From assembly GCF_040546595.1 (NCBI RefSeq), contig NZ_JBEPOB010000001.1, forward strand, positions 1,551,001 through 1,615,000: a stretch of DNA of 64,000 nucleotides, written 5' to 3'. The position numbers were made by a program, and so were the translations under genes. A model generated the notes under the pieces. That model saw only the letters and a program-made list of their open reading frames with translations. It made no database searches and was not told where the DNA came from. Numbering within the stretch: the stretch's first letter is position 1; each line of letters opens with the position of its first letter. Shown here one piece after another: positions 17,464 to 25,330 of the stretch. This stretch comes from Bosea sp. OAE506 (GTDB lineage: Bacteria; Pseudomonadota; Alphaproteobacteria; Rhizobiales; Beijerinckiaceae).

Positions 17464-18266
17464 ACGCTCAGCACCGCCGAGGTCAGCAGCTGGGTATAGG
17501 CGTGGTGCGGGTCGTCCAGCACCTGGTCGGTCAGGCCCTGCTCGACGACATGGCCATCCTTCATCACCATCAGCCGGTCGGTGAGAAGCCGCGCCACGGC
17601 GAGGTCGTGGGTGACGATGATCGCCGCCAGCCCGAGATCGCGCACCAGCACGCGCAGCAGGTCGAGTAGGCGGGCCTGGACCGAGACATCGAGCCCACCG
17701 GTCGGCTCGTCCATGAAGACGAGGCGCGGTTCCGAGACGAGCACGCGGGCAATCTGCAGGCGCTGCTGCATGCCGCCGGAGAACTGGCGCGGGCGATCGT
17801 CGATGCGCGCACCGGCGATCTCGACGCGCGAGAGCCAGTCGAGCGCGCGCTCGCGGATCTGGCCGTAATGGCGGTCGCCGCGGTCCATCAGGCGCTCGCC
17901 GACATTGCCGCCGGCCGAGACATCCATGCGCAGCCCGTCGCGCGGGTTCTGGTGGACGATGCCCCAGGCGGTCCGCATCAGGCGGCGGCGTTCCTGCTCG
18001 GGCACCGAATAGATGTCGAGCGGCTCGCTCCCACCGCGGAACAGAACCTCGCCCTCGTCGGGCCGGTCGATGCCGGCGAGGCAGCGCAGCAGGGTCGATT
18101 TGCCGGAGCCGGATTCGCCGACGATGCCGAGCACCTCGCCCGGCCAGAGATCGAAGGAGACGCCCTGACAGCCGATGCGCTCGCCATAGAAGCGCGAGAC
18201 GCCGGCGACGGAGAGCAGGGGGGCGGGTTCGAGGGCGGTGTCGGGTGGGGAGACGTGGAGGGTCAT
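17460..18266 (-). CDS. phnK: C-P lyase system ATP-binding protein PhnK
   Basis: 268 aa ABC ATPase. Walker [12 protein letters not shown] (~residue 50), signature [17 protein letters not shown], Walker [13 protein letters not shown], switch His in [10 protein letters not shown]. In the studied E. coli complex PhnK docks on PhnJ and is needed for phosphonate breakdown in vivo. The start overlaps the phnJ stop (ATGA) and the stop overlaps the 83-aa ORF. The length is close to the ~250 aa norm with a short N-terminal extension. Confidence 0.95.
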   Translation of the reverse strand: MTLHVSPPDTALEPAPLLSVAGVSRFYGERIGCQGVSFDLWPGEVLGIVGESGSGKSTLLRCLAGIDRPDEGEVLFRGGSEPLDIYSVPEQERRRLMRTAWGIVHQNPRDGLRMDVSAGGNVGERLMDRGDRHYGQIRERALDWLSRVEIAGARIDDRPRQFSGGMQQRLQIARVLVSEPRLVFMDEPTGGLDVSVQARLLDLLRVLVRDLGLAAIIVTHDLAVARLLTDRLMVMKDGHVVEQGLTDQVLDDPHHAYTQLLTSAVLSV

Positions 18267-19195
18267 GACGTGCTCTCCTCACTGGCTACGAGCCCATTTG
18301 CCGCCGCATCACCCAGCATCGCACCGCGATGGCCGGCCGCGCGACGCGTCTCGCAATGGTGGCTGTCCGAGCAGACGAACATGCGCGAGCCCTGGTCGTC
18401 GATCACGACCTCGTCGAGATAGCTGTCGGTGGCAGCGCAGAGCGCGCAGGGCTCTTTCCAGCTCTGGATGCGGAAGGGGTGGTCCTCGAAATCGAGGCTG
18501 CGAACACTGGTATGGGGCGGGAGCGCATAGATGCGCTTCTCGCGGCCGGCGCCGAAGAGCTGGAGCGCCGGCGACATGTGCATCTTCGGGTTGTCGAATT
18601 TGGGGATGGGCGAAGGCGCCATGATGTAGCGGCCGTTGATCATGACCGGATAGTCATAGGTCGTCGTGACCTCGCCGAAGCGGGCGATGTTCTCGTAGAG
18701 CTTCACCTGCATCAGCCCGTATTCGGCCCAGGCGTGCATCTTCCGGGTCTCAGCCTCGCGCGGCTCGAGCTTGCGCAGCGGTTCCGGCTGCGGGACCTGG
18801 TAGACGATGATCTGGCCGGCGGTCAGCGGCGCCTCGGGAATGCGGTGGCGGGTCTGGATGATCGTCGCCTGCTCGGTGGCTTCCGTGGTGCGGGCGTCGG
18901 CGGTCTTCTCGAAGAAGCGGCGGATCGAGACGGCGTTGGTGGTGTCGTCGGCGCCCTGGTCGATGACCTTCAGCGTGTCCGAGGGGCCGATGATCGCCGC
19001 CGTGACCTGGATGCCGCCGGTGCCCCAGCCGCGGGCGAGCGGCATCTCGCGGGAGCCGAACGGCACCTGGTAGCCCGGCACCGCGACGGCCTTTAGGAGG
19101 GCGCGGCGGATCATCCGCTTCGTCTGCTCGTCCAGATAGGCGTAGTTGTAGGCGGGGCTCGCCTCGTCGCCGGGCAGGGTCTGGTGAACGGTCAT
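18263..19195 (-). CDS. phnJ: Alpha-D-ribose 1-methylphosphonate 5-phosphate C-P lyase PhnJ
   Basis: 310 aa. The radical-SAM catalytic subunit that cleaves the carbon-phosphorus bond, giving an alkane and ribose 1,2-cyclic phosphate 5-phosphate. The four essential cysteines keep the exact family spacing C-x2-C-x21-C-x5-C at residues 250, 253, 275 and 281 (PCALC, FVCSDSHHC). The start overlaps phnI and the stop overlaps phnK, both by 4 nt. The C-terminal tail after Cys281 is somewhat extended (~29 residues). Confidence 0.97.
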   Translation of the reverse strand: MTVHQTLPGDEASPAYNYAYLDEQTKRMIRRALLKAVAVPGYQVPFGSREMPLARGWGTGGIQVTAAIIGPSDTLKVIDQGADDTTNAVSIRRFFEKTADARTTEATEQATIIQTRHRIPEAPLTAGQIIVYQVPQPEPLRKLEPREAETRKMHAWAEYGLMQVKLYENIARFGEVTTTYDYPVMINGRYIMAPSPIPKFDNPKMHMSPALQLFGAGREKRIYALPPHTSVRSLDFEDHPFRIQSWKEPCALCAATDSYLDEVVIDDQGSRMFVCSDSHHCETRRAAGHRGAMLGDAAANGLVASEESTS

Positions 19196-20394
19196 TCCGC
19201 GGCCTCCGGCAGCGTCTCGGGTTCGGCTGCGAGGCGCGCCTCGCGCTCGCGGCGGATGCGGCGGATCAGTTCGAGCTCGCCCTGGAAATCGACATAGTGC
19301 GGCAGCTTCAGATGCTCGACGAAGCCCGCCGCCTCGACATTGTCGGAGTGGTAGAGGACGAACTCGTCCTGCTGCGCCGGGTATTCGGCCGCCTCGCCGA
19401 AGTCGCGTGCCTTGAGGGCGCGGTCGACGAGCGACATCGACATGGCCTTGCGCTCGCTATGGCCGAAGGCCAGGCCGTAGCCGCGGGTGAACTGCGGCGG
19501 AACGTCCTTTGAGCCGGCAAACTGGTTGACCATCTGGCATTCGGTCAGCGTGATCTCGCCGAGATCGACCGCGAAGCCGAGTTCCTCCGGCACGAATTCC
19601 ACCGAGACCTCGCCGACGCGGATCTCGCCGACGAAAGGATGGTTGCCGCCGAAGCCGCGCTGGACGGAATAGCCGAGCCCGAGCAGGAAGCCCTCGTCGC
19701 CGCGCGCCATCGCTTGTAGGCGAACGTCGCGGTCGGCCGGGAAGGAGACCGGCTCGCGGGTCAGGTCGAAGGGGCGCGGGTCGCCCTCGGGCGCAACCTC
19801 GGGCTCCATCAGCCCCTCGGCGCCGAGGATGTCGGGCACGCGTGGCATGTGGGCGTCGAGGGGGTAAGCGACAGGCTTGGCAGACCCGTCATGCTCGGGC
19901 TTGACCCGAGCATCTCCCGCCGCGGTCGCGCTGGAGGCTGCCACTCGTCCCGAGATGGTCGGGTCGAGCCCGACCATGACGCTCTCGTTGTCCATCAGCG
20001 CGAAATCGAACAGCCGGTGCGTGTAATCGTAGGTCGGCCCCAAAACCTGCCCGCCCGGCAGATCCTTGTAGGTCGCCGAGACGCGGCGGCGGATGGCCAT
20101 CTTCGCGGTGTCGACCGGCTCCGAAGAGCCGAAGCGGGGCAGGGTGGTGCGATAGGCGCGCATCAGGAAGGCGGCCTCGATCACGTCGCCCTGCGCCTGT
20201 TTCAGCGCGAGCGCCGCGAGATCGGCGTCGTAGAGCGAGCCTTCGTTCATGACACGGGCGCAGGCGAGACCCTGTTGCTCGCGGATCTGCGCGACCGAGA
20301 TCTCCGGCACGGCCGCATCGCCACGGCGGGCCTCGGCGACCAGATCATGCGTGGCGAGGATGGCGGCCTCGCCGCCTTTGACCGCGACATACAT
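19192..20394 (-). CDS. phnI: C-P lyase core subunit PhnI carrying an in-frame repeat insertion
   Basis: 400 aa from ATG 20394 (MYVAVKGGEAAILATHDLVA). PhnI joins phosphonate to the C1 of ATP ribose, releasing adenine, as part of PhnGHIJ. Conserved blocks include GGQVLGPTYDYTHRLFDFAL and GFLLGLGYSVQRGFGGNHPF. A 93-bp palindromic repeat (19888-19980) adds 31 residues (starting VMVGLDPTISG, ending VKPEHD) between LMDNES and GSAKPVAY; subtracting it gives 369 aa, near normal family length. The frame and all surrounding conserved text are kept, so the protein is probably functional. ATG overlaps the phnH stop (TGATG). Confidence 0.95.
   Translation of the reverse strand: MYVAVKGGEAAILATHDLVAEARRGDAAVPEISVAQIREQQGLACARVMNEGSLYDADLAALALKQAQGDVIEAAFLMRAYRTTLPRFGSSEPVDTAKMAIRRRVSATYKDLPGGQVLGPTYDYTHRLFDFALMDNESVMVGLDPTISGRVAASSATAAGDARVKPEHDGSAKPVAYPLDAHMPRVPDILGAEGLMEPEVAPEGDPRPFDLTREPVSFPADRDVRLQAMARGDEGFLLGLGYSVQRGFGGNHPFVGEIRVGEVSVEFVPEELGFAVDLGEITLTECQMVNQFAGSKDVPPQFTRGYGLAFGHSERKAMSMSLVDRALKARDFGEAAEYPAQQDEFVLYHSDNVEAAGFVEHLKLPHYVDFQGELELIRRIRREREARLAAEPETLPEAAE
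19888..19980. repeat. Palindromic repeat copy 1, in frame inside phnI
   Basis: Two hairpins: GTCATGCTCGGGC...GAGCATCTC (19888-19916) and GAGATGGTCGGG...CCATGAC (19952-19980), which are near reverse complements of each other. Length 93 bp (31 codons) with no stop in the phnI frame. Six further copies are listed below. Confidence 0.85.
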
Positions 20395-20999
20395 CAGGCT
20401 GCCCCTCCGATTTGCGTGGAGCGCGGCAGGCCGATGACGGCGTCGCCATGGCTGAGCAGCAGATCGACGCCGAGCGGGTAAGCGGCGTTGTTGGCGGCGA
20501 CCTCGGCCCAGAAGCCCGGCCGCAGCCCCGCCGGGGCGATCTCGCACCGGGTCGCGATGCCGGGACCCGAGAGGGTGACCGGCTCGCCGCCGTCGAAGGC
20601 GGCGCATTGCACGATGATGGTCGTCGACCGATCCGGGAACTGGTCATTGCCCGGATCGAAATCTGAGAGCAGCGGCGCCGGCGCGGCGCCGTCGATGACG
20701 GCGAAGGCCGCCCGGCGCGGTTCCTCGACGAGGGCCGCTCCGCAATGAAAGCGCAGCCAGGCGCCAGCCGGGCCGTCCCGCAGCGCAGGCGGCAGCCAGA
20801 TCGGCGTCTCGTAATCTGCGAGCGTCAGCAGGGCCGTCGCGGTCGCCGCATGCAGACCCTCGGGCGGAGTCATGCCGCCCTGGATGGTCTGCGGTGTGCC
20901 GGGCTCCGACAGGGCGCCGAGCAGCGCGCGGAAGGTGGCCTGGGACTGGAAGACGGGGTCGGTGAAGCCGGCGCCGATGAGGGTCTCTGTCGCCATCAC
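20394..20999 (-). CDS. phnH: C-P lyase core subunit PhnH
   Basis: 201 aa, normal length. A non-catalytic PLP-transferase-like fold subunit that dimerises within the PhnGHIJ core. Family text: GFTDPVFQSQATFRALLGAL near the start, ADYETPIWLPPAL and PGIATRCEIAPAGLRPGFWA. It starts at tandem GTG-ATG codons overlapping the phnG stop (GTGATG), so either 20999 or 20996 could be used. Stop shares one base with the phnI ATG. Confidence 0.94.
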   Translation of the reverse strand: MMATETLIGAGFTDPVFQSQATFRALLGALSEPGTPQTIQGGMTPPEGLHAATATALLTLADYETPIWLPPALRDGPAGAWLRFHCGAALVEEPRRAAFAVIDGAAPAPLLSDFDPGNDQFPDRSTTIIVQCAAFDGGEPVTLSGPGIATRCEIAPAGLRPGFWAEVAANNAAYPLGVDLLLSHGDAVIGLPRSTQIGGAA

Positions 21000-21433
21000 G
21001 CGCCCCTGACCAGAGTGAAGAAATCGACCTTGGTCGCAGCGGCCTTGCGAGAGGCGAGGTCGCGGGCCGCGTTCTGGCGGGCCGCGAGGTCGTCGACGGC
21101 CCTGTGCAGGGGCGAGTTCGCCTCCTCGCGCTGGAGCCTGGCGTCGAGGATTGCGGCGAGACGTGCCTTGCGGGCGTCGCGACCCAGCGCATAGGAGAAG
21201 CCCATCGGGCCATCCGAGAGCCGCACAACGCAGCGCGTCACGGTCGCCTCGCCGAGATTGAAGCGCCGGCCGGCGCCGCCGGCACGGCCTTCAACCATCA
21301 CCGTGCCGGTCTCGGGCGCCTTCAGCACCTCGTGACCGGGCAGGTCCGGCCCAACGAGATCGGCGATCTCGGTGCGGCTGGCGCGGGCGAGGATCGCCAT
21401 CCAGCGCTGCCTGTCGGTGGTCTGTGCCGTCAT
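20996..21433 (-). CDS. phnG: C-P lyase core subunit PhnG
   Basis: 145 aa. First gene of the C-P lyase operon and part of the PhnGHIJ core that attaches phosphonate to ATP. Family marks: RQRWMAILARASRTEIADLV at the N-terminus, then TVMVEGRAGGAGRRFNLGEA and the segment TRCVVRLSDGPMGFSYALGR. The promoter region between it and divergent phnF is 73 bp and carries two GTCTANAC boxes, likely PhnF operators. Confidence 0.94.
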   Translation of the reverse strand: MTAQTTDRQRWMAILARASRTEIADLVGPDLPGHEVLKAPETGTVMVEGRAGGAGRRFNLGEATVTRCVVRLSDGPMGFSYALGRDARKARLAAILDARLQREEANSPLHRAVDDLAARQNAARDLASRKAAATKVDFFTLVRGA

Positions 21434-21462
21434 CGTCGCCTGCCGTCTGGCTGTCGGTGAAT

Positions 21463-21472
21463 GTCTAGACTA
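21463..21472 (+). promoter_or_regulatory. Putative PhnF operator box 1
   Basis: GTCTAGACTA, containing the 8-bp palindrome GTCTAGAC, lies 30 bp upstream of phnG. It shares GTCTANAC with box 2, 33 bp (about three helical turns) away. Confidence 0.5.
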
Positions 21473-21495
21473 TGATAGGGTGCCTGCCTGGAAAG

Positions 21496-21505
21496 GTCTA
21501 TACAT
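21496..21505 (+). promoter_or_regulatory. Putative PhnF operator box 2
   Basis: GTCTATACAT; its reverse complement contains GTATAGAC, the core of the known mycobacterial PhnF site (TGGTATAGACCA, from memory). It abuts the proposed phnF TTG start, suggesting autoregulation. Confidence 0.5.
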
Positions 21506-21506
21506 T

Positions 21507-22274
21507 TTGAATGACAGTTTTTTGACCGAAGGCCCGGGCGCCGAAGCCGGCACCGCCGACAGCGGGACCGCCTGGCGCCGCATCGCCGACGACCTGTCCG
21601 CCGCGATCGCCCGTGGCGACCATGCCACCGGCGACACGCTGCCGGCCGCCACGGCGCTCGCGGAGCGCTATGGCGTGCATCGCCACACGGTGCGGCAGGC
21701 CTTCCGGCATCTGGCCGAGCAGGGGCTGGTGACGGTGTCGCGCGGGCGCGGCACGCAGGTAAGCCCGCGGCGCGTCGCCTATCCTCTGGGCCGGCGCGTC
21801 AGCATGCGGGCCAATCTCGGCCGGCTCGGGCTCGTCGGTTCGAGCGAGATGCTGTCGGCTGCGCAGGTCGATGGGGAGACGGATATCTGCTCGACGCTCG
21901 GGCTCGAGGACGGCACGCGGCTGTGGCGCGTCGAGGGGCGCAGCCTCGCCGACGGCACGCCGATGGGGACGGGCACGCACTGGCTGTCGGTCGCCCGCTT
22001 CCCTGAATTCGATGCAGCGTTCCGCGAAGGCGGAGCCTCGATGACGGCCGCACTCAAGGCCTATGGCATCACCGACTATGTTCGCCTGTCGACGCGGCTG
22101 ACGGCCCGGCTCGCCAGCGAACGCGAGGCCGAGTTGCTCGAGATCGAGCCGGGGGCGCCGGTGATGGTCTCTGTCGCGGTCGATGCGCTCCCGGACCTGA
22201 CGCCGATCCATCTGGTCAGCAGCGTCTTCGCCGGCGAGCGCATGGAGATGGTGGTCGAGCCCTTCGCGGAATGA
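21507..22274 (+). CDS. phnF: GntR-family phosphonate regulator PhnF (HutC subfamily)
   Basis: 255 aa from a TTG at 21507 (a second TTG at 21522 is possible; no ATG lies nearby in frame). Winged helix at residues ~22-85: AWRRIADDLSAAIARGD, LAERYGVHRHTVRQAFRHLA, VSRGRGTQV. The C-terminal UTRA ligand domain follows (RANLGRLGLVGSSEML, VSVAVDALPDLTPIHLVSSV). Divergent from phnG, so it most likely represses the phn genes and itself; the effector is unknown. Non-ATG start and operator next to it imply low expression. Confidence 0.88.
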   Translation: MNDSFLTEGPGAEAGTADSGTAWRRIADDLSAAIARGDHATGDTLPAATALAERYGVHRHTVRQAFRHLAEQGLVTVSRGRGTQVSPRRVAYPLGRRVSMRANLGRLGLVGSSEMLSAAQVDGETDICSTLGLEDGTRLWRVEGRSLADGTPMGTGTHWLSVARFPEFDAAFREGGASMTAALKAYGITDYVRLSTRLTARLASEREAELLEIEPGAPVMVSVAVDALPDLTPIHLVSSVFAGERMEMVVEPFAE

Positions 22275-22386
22275 GGGGATCTGGCGCGCCTGCGATGTCG
22301 GTTGCGCCGATGCGGGTTCGGCACCATGCTCGAAACGGGAGCACGCGACGTCAAGATCGCGCGGGAACCGATCCGGGGAGATCATC

Positions 22387-23466
22387 ATGTCCAGTTTGAC
22401 CGGGCTGCTGCGTGCGGCCGTCCTTGTCGCGAGCTGCGGCCTCGCGAGCCTTGCCATCGGCGCCGATTACCCCGCGCCCAAGCGCGGCGTCTGGGTCGCG
22501 AAGGATTTCCGCTTCCACACCGGCGAGACGCTGCCGGAGCTGAAGCTCGGCTATGCCACGGTGGGCGAGCCGACCGGCGAACCCGTCGTGATCATCCACG
22601 GCACGGCGGGCTCCGCCGCCAGCATGCTGACGCCGATTTTCGCCGGTGAACTGTTCGGCGCCGGTCAAGCGCTCGATGCCAGCAAGTACTTCATCATCAT
22701 TCCGGACGCGGTCGGGGCCGGCACCTCCTCCAAGCCATCCGACGGCCTGAGAGCCAGGTTCCCGCGCTACCATTACGCCGACATGGTCGCCGCCCAGCAC
22801 AGGCTGGTGAGCGAAGGCCTCGGCATCCGCCATATCCGGCTCGTGCTGGGCAATTCGATGGGCGGCATGCAGACGTGGATGTGGGGCGTGAGCCATCCCG
22901 ATTTCATGGATGCGCTGGTTCCGATGGCGTCGCAGCCGACCGAGATGTCCAGCCGCAACTGGATGATGCGGCGCATGATCATCGACGCCGTCCGCAACGA
23001 TCCCGAGTGGAAGGGCGGGGATTACACCGTGCAGCCGCCCGGCTTCCGGACAGCCAATGTGTTTTTCGGTGTCGCGACCAGCGGCGGGACCCTGGCCTTC
23101 CAGCACATGGCGCCGACGCGCGAGGCCGCCGACAAGCTGCTCGACGAGCGGCTGAAGGCGGCCTTCAACGCGGATGCGAACGACTTCCTCTACCAGTGGG
23201 ATGCCTCGCGCGACTACAATCCCGCGCCTAAGCTGGAGGCGATCAAGGCGCCGGTGCTGGCGATCAATTCGGTCGATGACGAGCGCAACCCGCCCGAGAC
23301 CGGCATCATGGAGCGGGAACTGAAGCGTCTCGCCAAGGCGCGGCTGCTGCTGATCCCGGCCAGCGCCGACACGCGTGGCCACGGCACGACAGGGCTGGCG
23401 AAATTCTGGGCGAAAGACCTGGCCGAGTGGTTGCCCACCGTGCCCAGGCGCGGCGGGGGCAACTGA
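22387..23466 (+). CDS. Exported alpha/beta hydrolase, homoserine acetyltransferase-like
   Basis: 359 aa with a GGGGAG ribosome binding site. Residues 1-25 are a signal peptide; VASC could also be a lipobox (Cys17), so a lipoprotein is possible. The alpha/beta hydrolase core shows IIHGTAGSAASML (oxyanion region), nucleophile elbow GNSMGGMQTW with Ser157, acid within NSVDDERNPPE and His in RGHGTTG. It resembles MetX-type homologues that act as hydrolases. Substrate unknown. It sits between phnF and phnE, reading toward phnE; a role in phosphonate ester use is possible but unproven. Confidence 0.8.
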   Translation: MSSLTGLLRAAVLVASCGLASLAIGADYPAPKRGVWVAKDFRFHTGETLPELKLGYATVGEPTGEPVVIIHGTAGSAASMLTPIFAGELFGAGQALDASKYFIIIPDAVGAGTSSKPSDGLRARFPRYHYADMVAAQHRLVSEGLGIRHIRLVLGNSMGGMQTWMWGVSHPDFMDALVPMASQPTEMSSRNWMMRRMIIDAVRNDPEWKGGDYTVQPPGFRTANVFFGVATSGGTLAFQHMAPTREAADKLLDERLKAAFNADANDFLYQWDASRDYNPAPKLEAIKAPVLAINSVDDERNPPETGIMERELKRLAKARLLLIPASADTRGHGTTGLAKFWAKDLAEWLPTVPRRGGGN

Positions 23467-23487
23467 TCGGCGAGTGCGGGGGGCCGC

Positions 23488-24342
23488 TTACGCCGCGCGC
23501 TGGCCGATGATCGCGAAGCGCAGCCTTGCCGAGAGGAAGTCGATCGCGGTGACGGCGGCCAGGATCAGCAGGATCAGGAACGAGACCTGCTGCCATTCCA
23601 GCGTGCGGATGGTCTCGGCGAGATAAAGCCCGATGCCGCCGGCGCCGACGATGCCGATGATGGTCGAGGAGCGGGTGTTCGATTCGATGTAGTAGAGCAC
23701 CTGGCTCGCGATCACCGGCAGGACCTGCGGGATCAGCCCGAAGCGGATCTCGTGCAGCCTGCCGCCGCCCAGCGAGGTGACGCCCTCGACGGGCTTGCGG
23801 TCGGCGGCTTCGATCGCCTCCGAATAGAGCTTGCCGAAGGCGCCGATATCACTGGTCATGATCGCCAGCATCCCGGCGAAGGGGCCCAGCCCCACCACGT
23901 TGATCCAGATCAGCGCCCAGATCAGGGCATCCACACCGCGCACCGTGTCGAGCGAGCGCCGGGCGAGGAAGTGGACGATCCTGTTGGCGACGACGTTGCG
24001 GGCGGCGATAAAGCCGAGCGGGAAGGCCAGCACCGCCGCGAGGATCGTGCCGAGGAAGGCGATCGCGATCGTCTCGAACAGGGCCTTCACGAAGATGATG
24101 GCGCGGGCGAAAGAGCCGGGATCGGGTGGCAGCATCAGCACCACGAAGGTGCCAAGATTACTGAGCCCCGACAGGATGCGCCAGAGCGAGACCTCGAAGG
24201 TGCTGACCCCATAGAGGAAGAGCGCGACCATCGCCGCGATGACGGCGCTGGTCGTCAACTTCGTGCGCAGCGAGCCGTCGATGGCGGCCTGATGGCGGGC
24301 GACGAGGGCGGCCTGCTCGGCCGGGGACAAGGCGAGGCTCAT
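23488..24342 (-). CDS. phnE: Phosphonate ABC transporter permease PhnE (second copy)
   Basis: 284 aa; ATG 24342 overlaps the stop of the first phnE by 4 nt. About six membrane helices, beginning with VIAAMVALFLYGVSTFEV and LFETIAIAFLGTILAAVLAF. The EAA-type loop for ATPase contact is visible near IEAADRKPVEGVTSLGGGRL, followed by IIGIVGAGGIGLYLAETIR, typical of PhnE. The pair forms a heterodimeric inner-membrane channel with PhnC and PhnD. Confidence 0.93.
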   Translation of the reverse strand: MSLALSPAEQAALVARHQAAIDGSLRTKLTTSAVIAAMVALFLYGVSTFEVSLWRILSGLSNLGTFVVLMLPPDPGSFARAIIFVKALFETIAIAFLGTILAAVLAFPLGFIAARNVVANRIVHFLARRSLDTVRGVDALIWALIWINVVGLGPFAGMLAIMTSDIGAFGKLYSEAIEAADRKPVEGVTSLGGGRLHEIRFGLIPQVLPVIASQVLYYIESNTRSSTIIGIVGAGGIGLYLAETIRTLEWQQVSFLILLILAAVTAIDFLSARLRFAIIGQRAA

Positions 24343-25220
24343 TTGCCGTGCTCCAGGCTGAGCAGCGCGTGGCGCAGGCGCTCGGTGCCGAAATCGATCA
24401 GCATCACGGTGACGATGATCAGCAGCAGGATGGCGCTGACGTCGGTGAAGTAGAATTTGCGGATGGCCTCGATCAGATCCTGGCCGATGCCGCCAGCGCC
24501 GACGAAGCCCATGATCGAGGCGCCGCGGACATTGATCTCGAAGCGCAGCAGCGAGTAGCTGGCGAAGTTGGAGAGCACCTGGGGGACGACCGCGAAACGG
24601 ATCGTCTGCCACCAGCCGGCTCCCGTCGCAGTGAGCCCGTCGACCGGCTTCATGTCGATGTTCTCGACCACCTCGGAGAACAGCTTGCCCATCGCGCCCA
24701 TGGTGTGGACGGCGATCGCCAGCACGCCCGGCAGCGGGCCGAGCCCGAAGGCGATGACGAAGATCAGCGCGAAAACGATCTCGGGAACGGTGCGGCAGAA
24801 TTCGAGGAAGCGCTTGGCGGCGAAGCGCAGCCAGCCCGAGCGGCCCAGATTGGCAGCGGCGACGAAGCAGAGTAGGAAGCCGCCGAGCGCGCCGAGGATC
24901 GTGCCGACATAGGCGATCAGCACCGTCTGCCAGAGCAGTTTGAGCCAGCCCTTCCAGCCCCAGAACCATTCGGCGAGATCGGCGCTGAGGCTGTTCCAGC
25001 GCAGCACCGGCATGGTCTCGAGGATGTATTTTGGGAAGCGCCAGGCGTTGTCGGCGAATTTGCCGAGATCGACCTCCGAGCCGATGGCGGAGAGCCACAC
25101 GAGAACGGCGAGAACGGCCGCGCCGATCAGCGTCTGGCGGCGCTTGGACGCCATGGCGGCCGCATAAGCGGCGGCATGAGCCGTGATCGCGGGATCGCTG
25201 CGGTCGATCGCGAGGGTCAT
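24339..25220 (-). CDS. phnE: Phosphonate ABC transporter permease PhnE (first copy)
   Basis: 293 aa from ATG 25220 (MTLAIDRSDPAITAHAAAYA). Membrane helices include LIGAAVLAVLVWLSAIG, TVLIAYVGTILGALGGFLLC and LLLIIVTVMLIDF. The EAA-like loop is VENIDMKPVDGLTATGAGWW and the family GFVGAGGIGQDLIEAIRKFY is intact. Its stop overlaps the second phnE. It is 110 bp from phnD, the gap being filled mostly by a palindromic repeat. Confidence 0.93.
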   Translation of the reverse strand: MTLAIDRSDPAITAHAAAYAAAMASKRRQTLIGAAVLAVLVWLSAIGSEVDLGKFADNAWRFPKYILETMPVLRWNSLSADLAEWFWGWKGWLKLLWQTVLIAYVGTILGALGGFLLCFVAAANLGRSGWLRFAAKRFLEFCRTVPEIVFALIFVIAFGLGPLPGVLAIAVHTMGAMGKLFSEVVENIDMKPVDGLTATGAGWWQTIRFAVVPQVLSNFASYSLLRFEINVRGASIMGFVGAGGIGQDLIEAIRKFYFTDVSAILLLIIVTVMLIDFGTERLRHALLSLEHGK

Positions 25221-25246
25221 GAACGCGGTCCGTCGGGGGAGGAGTC

Positions 25247-25318
25247 GGTCTCGGGCTCCGCCTGGCACGGGCCCGAGACCTTCGTCGGGGAGATGCCCGG
25301 GTCAAGCCCGGGCAGGAC
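25247..25318. repeat. Palindromic repeat copy 2, between phnD and phnE
   Basis: Diverged copy: hairpin GGTCTCGGGC...GCCCGAGACC (25247-25280) and hairpin GAGATGCCCGGG...CCCGGGCAGGAC (25290-25318). A strong hairpin here could lower phnE relative to phnD expression. Confidence 0.7.
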
Positions 25319-25330
25319 GGGTCAGTCGAC

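Noticed and set aside
19888..19980. Intragenic promoter or terminator as the purpose of the repeat in phnI
   Set aside because: Six similar copies elsewhere and the exact 31-codon length point to repeat insertion; no T-run follows.
23488..25305. A 605-codon frame that looks like a fused double PhnE
   Set aside because: Its N-terminal half is the wrong frame of the first phnE; the two permeases are separate genes overlapping by 4 nt.
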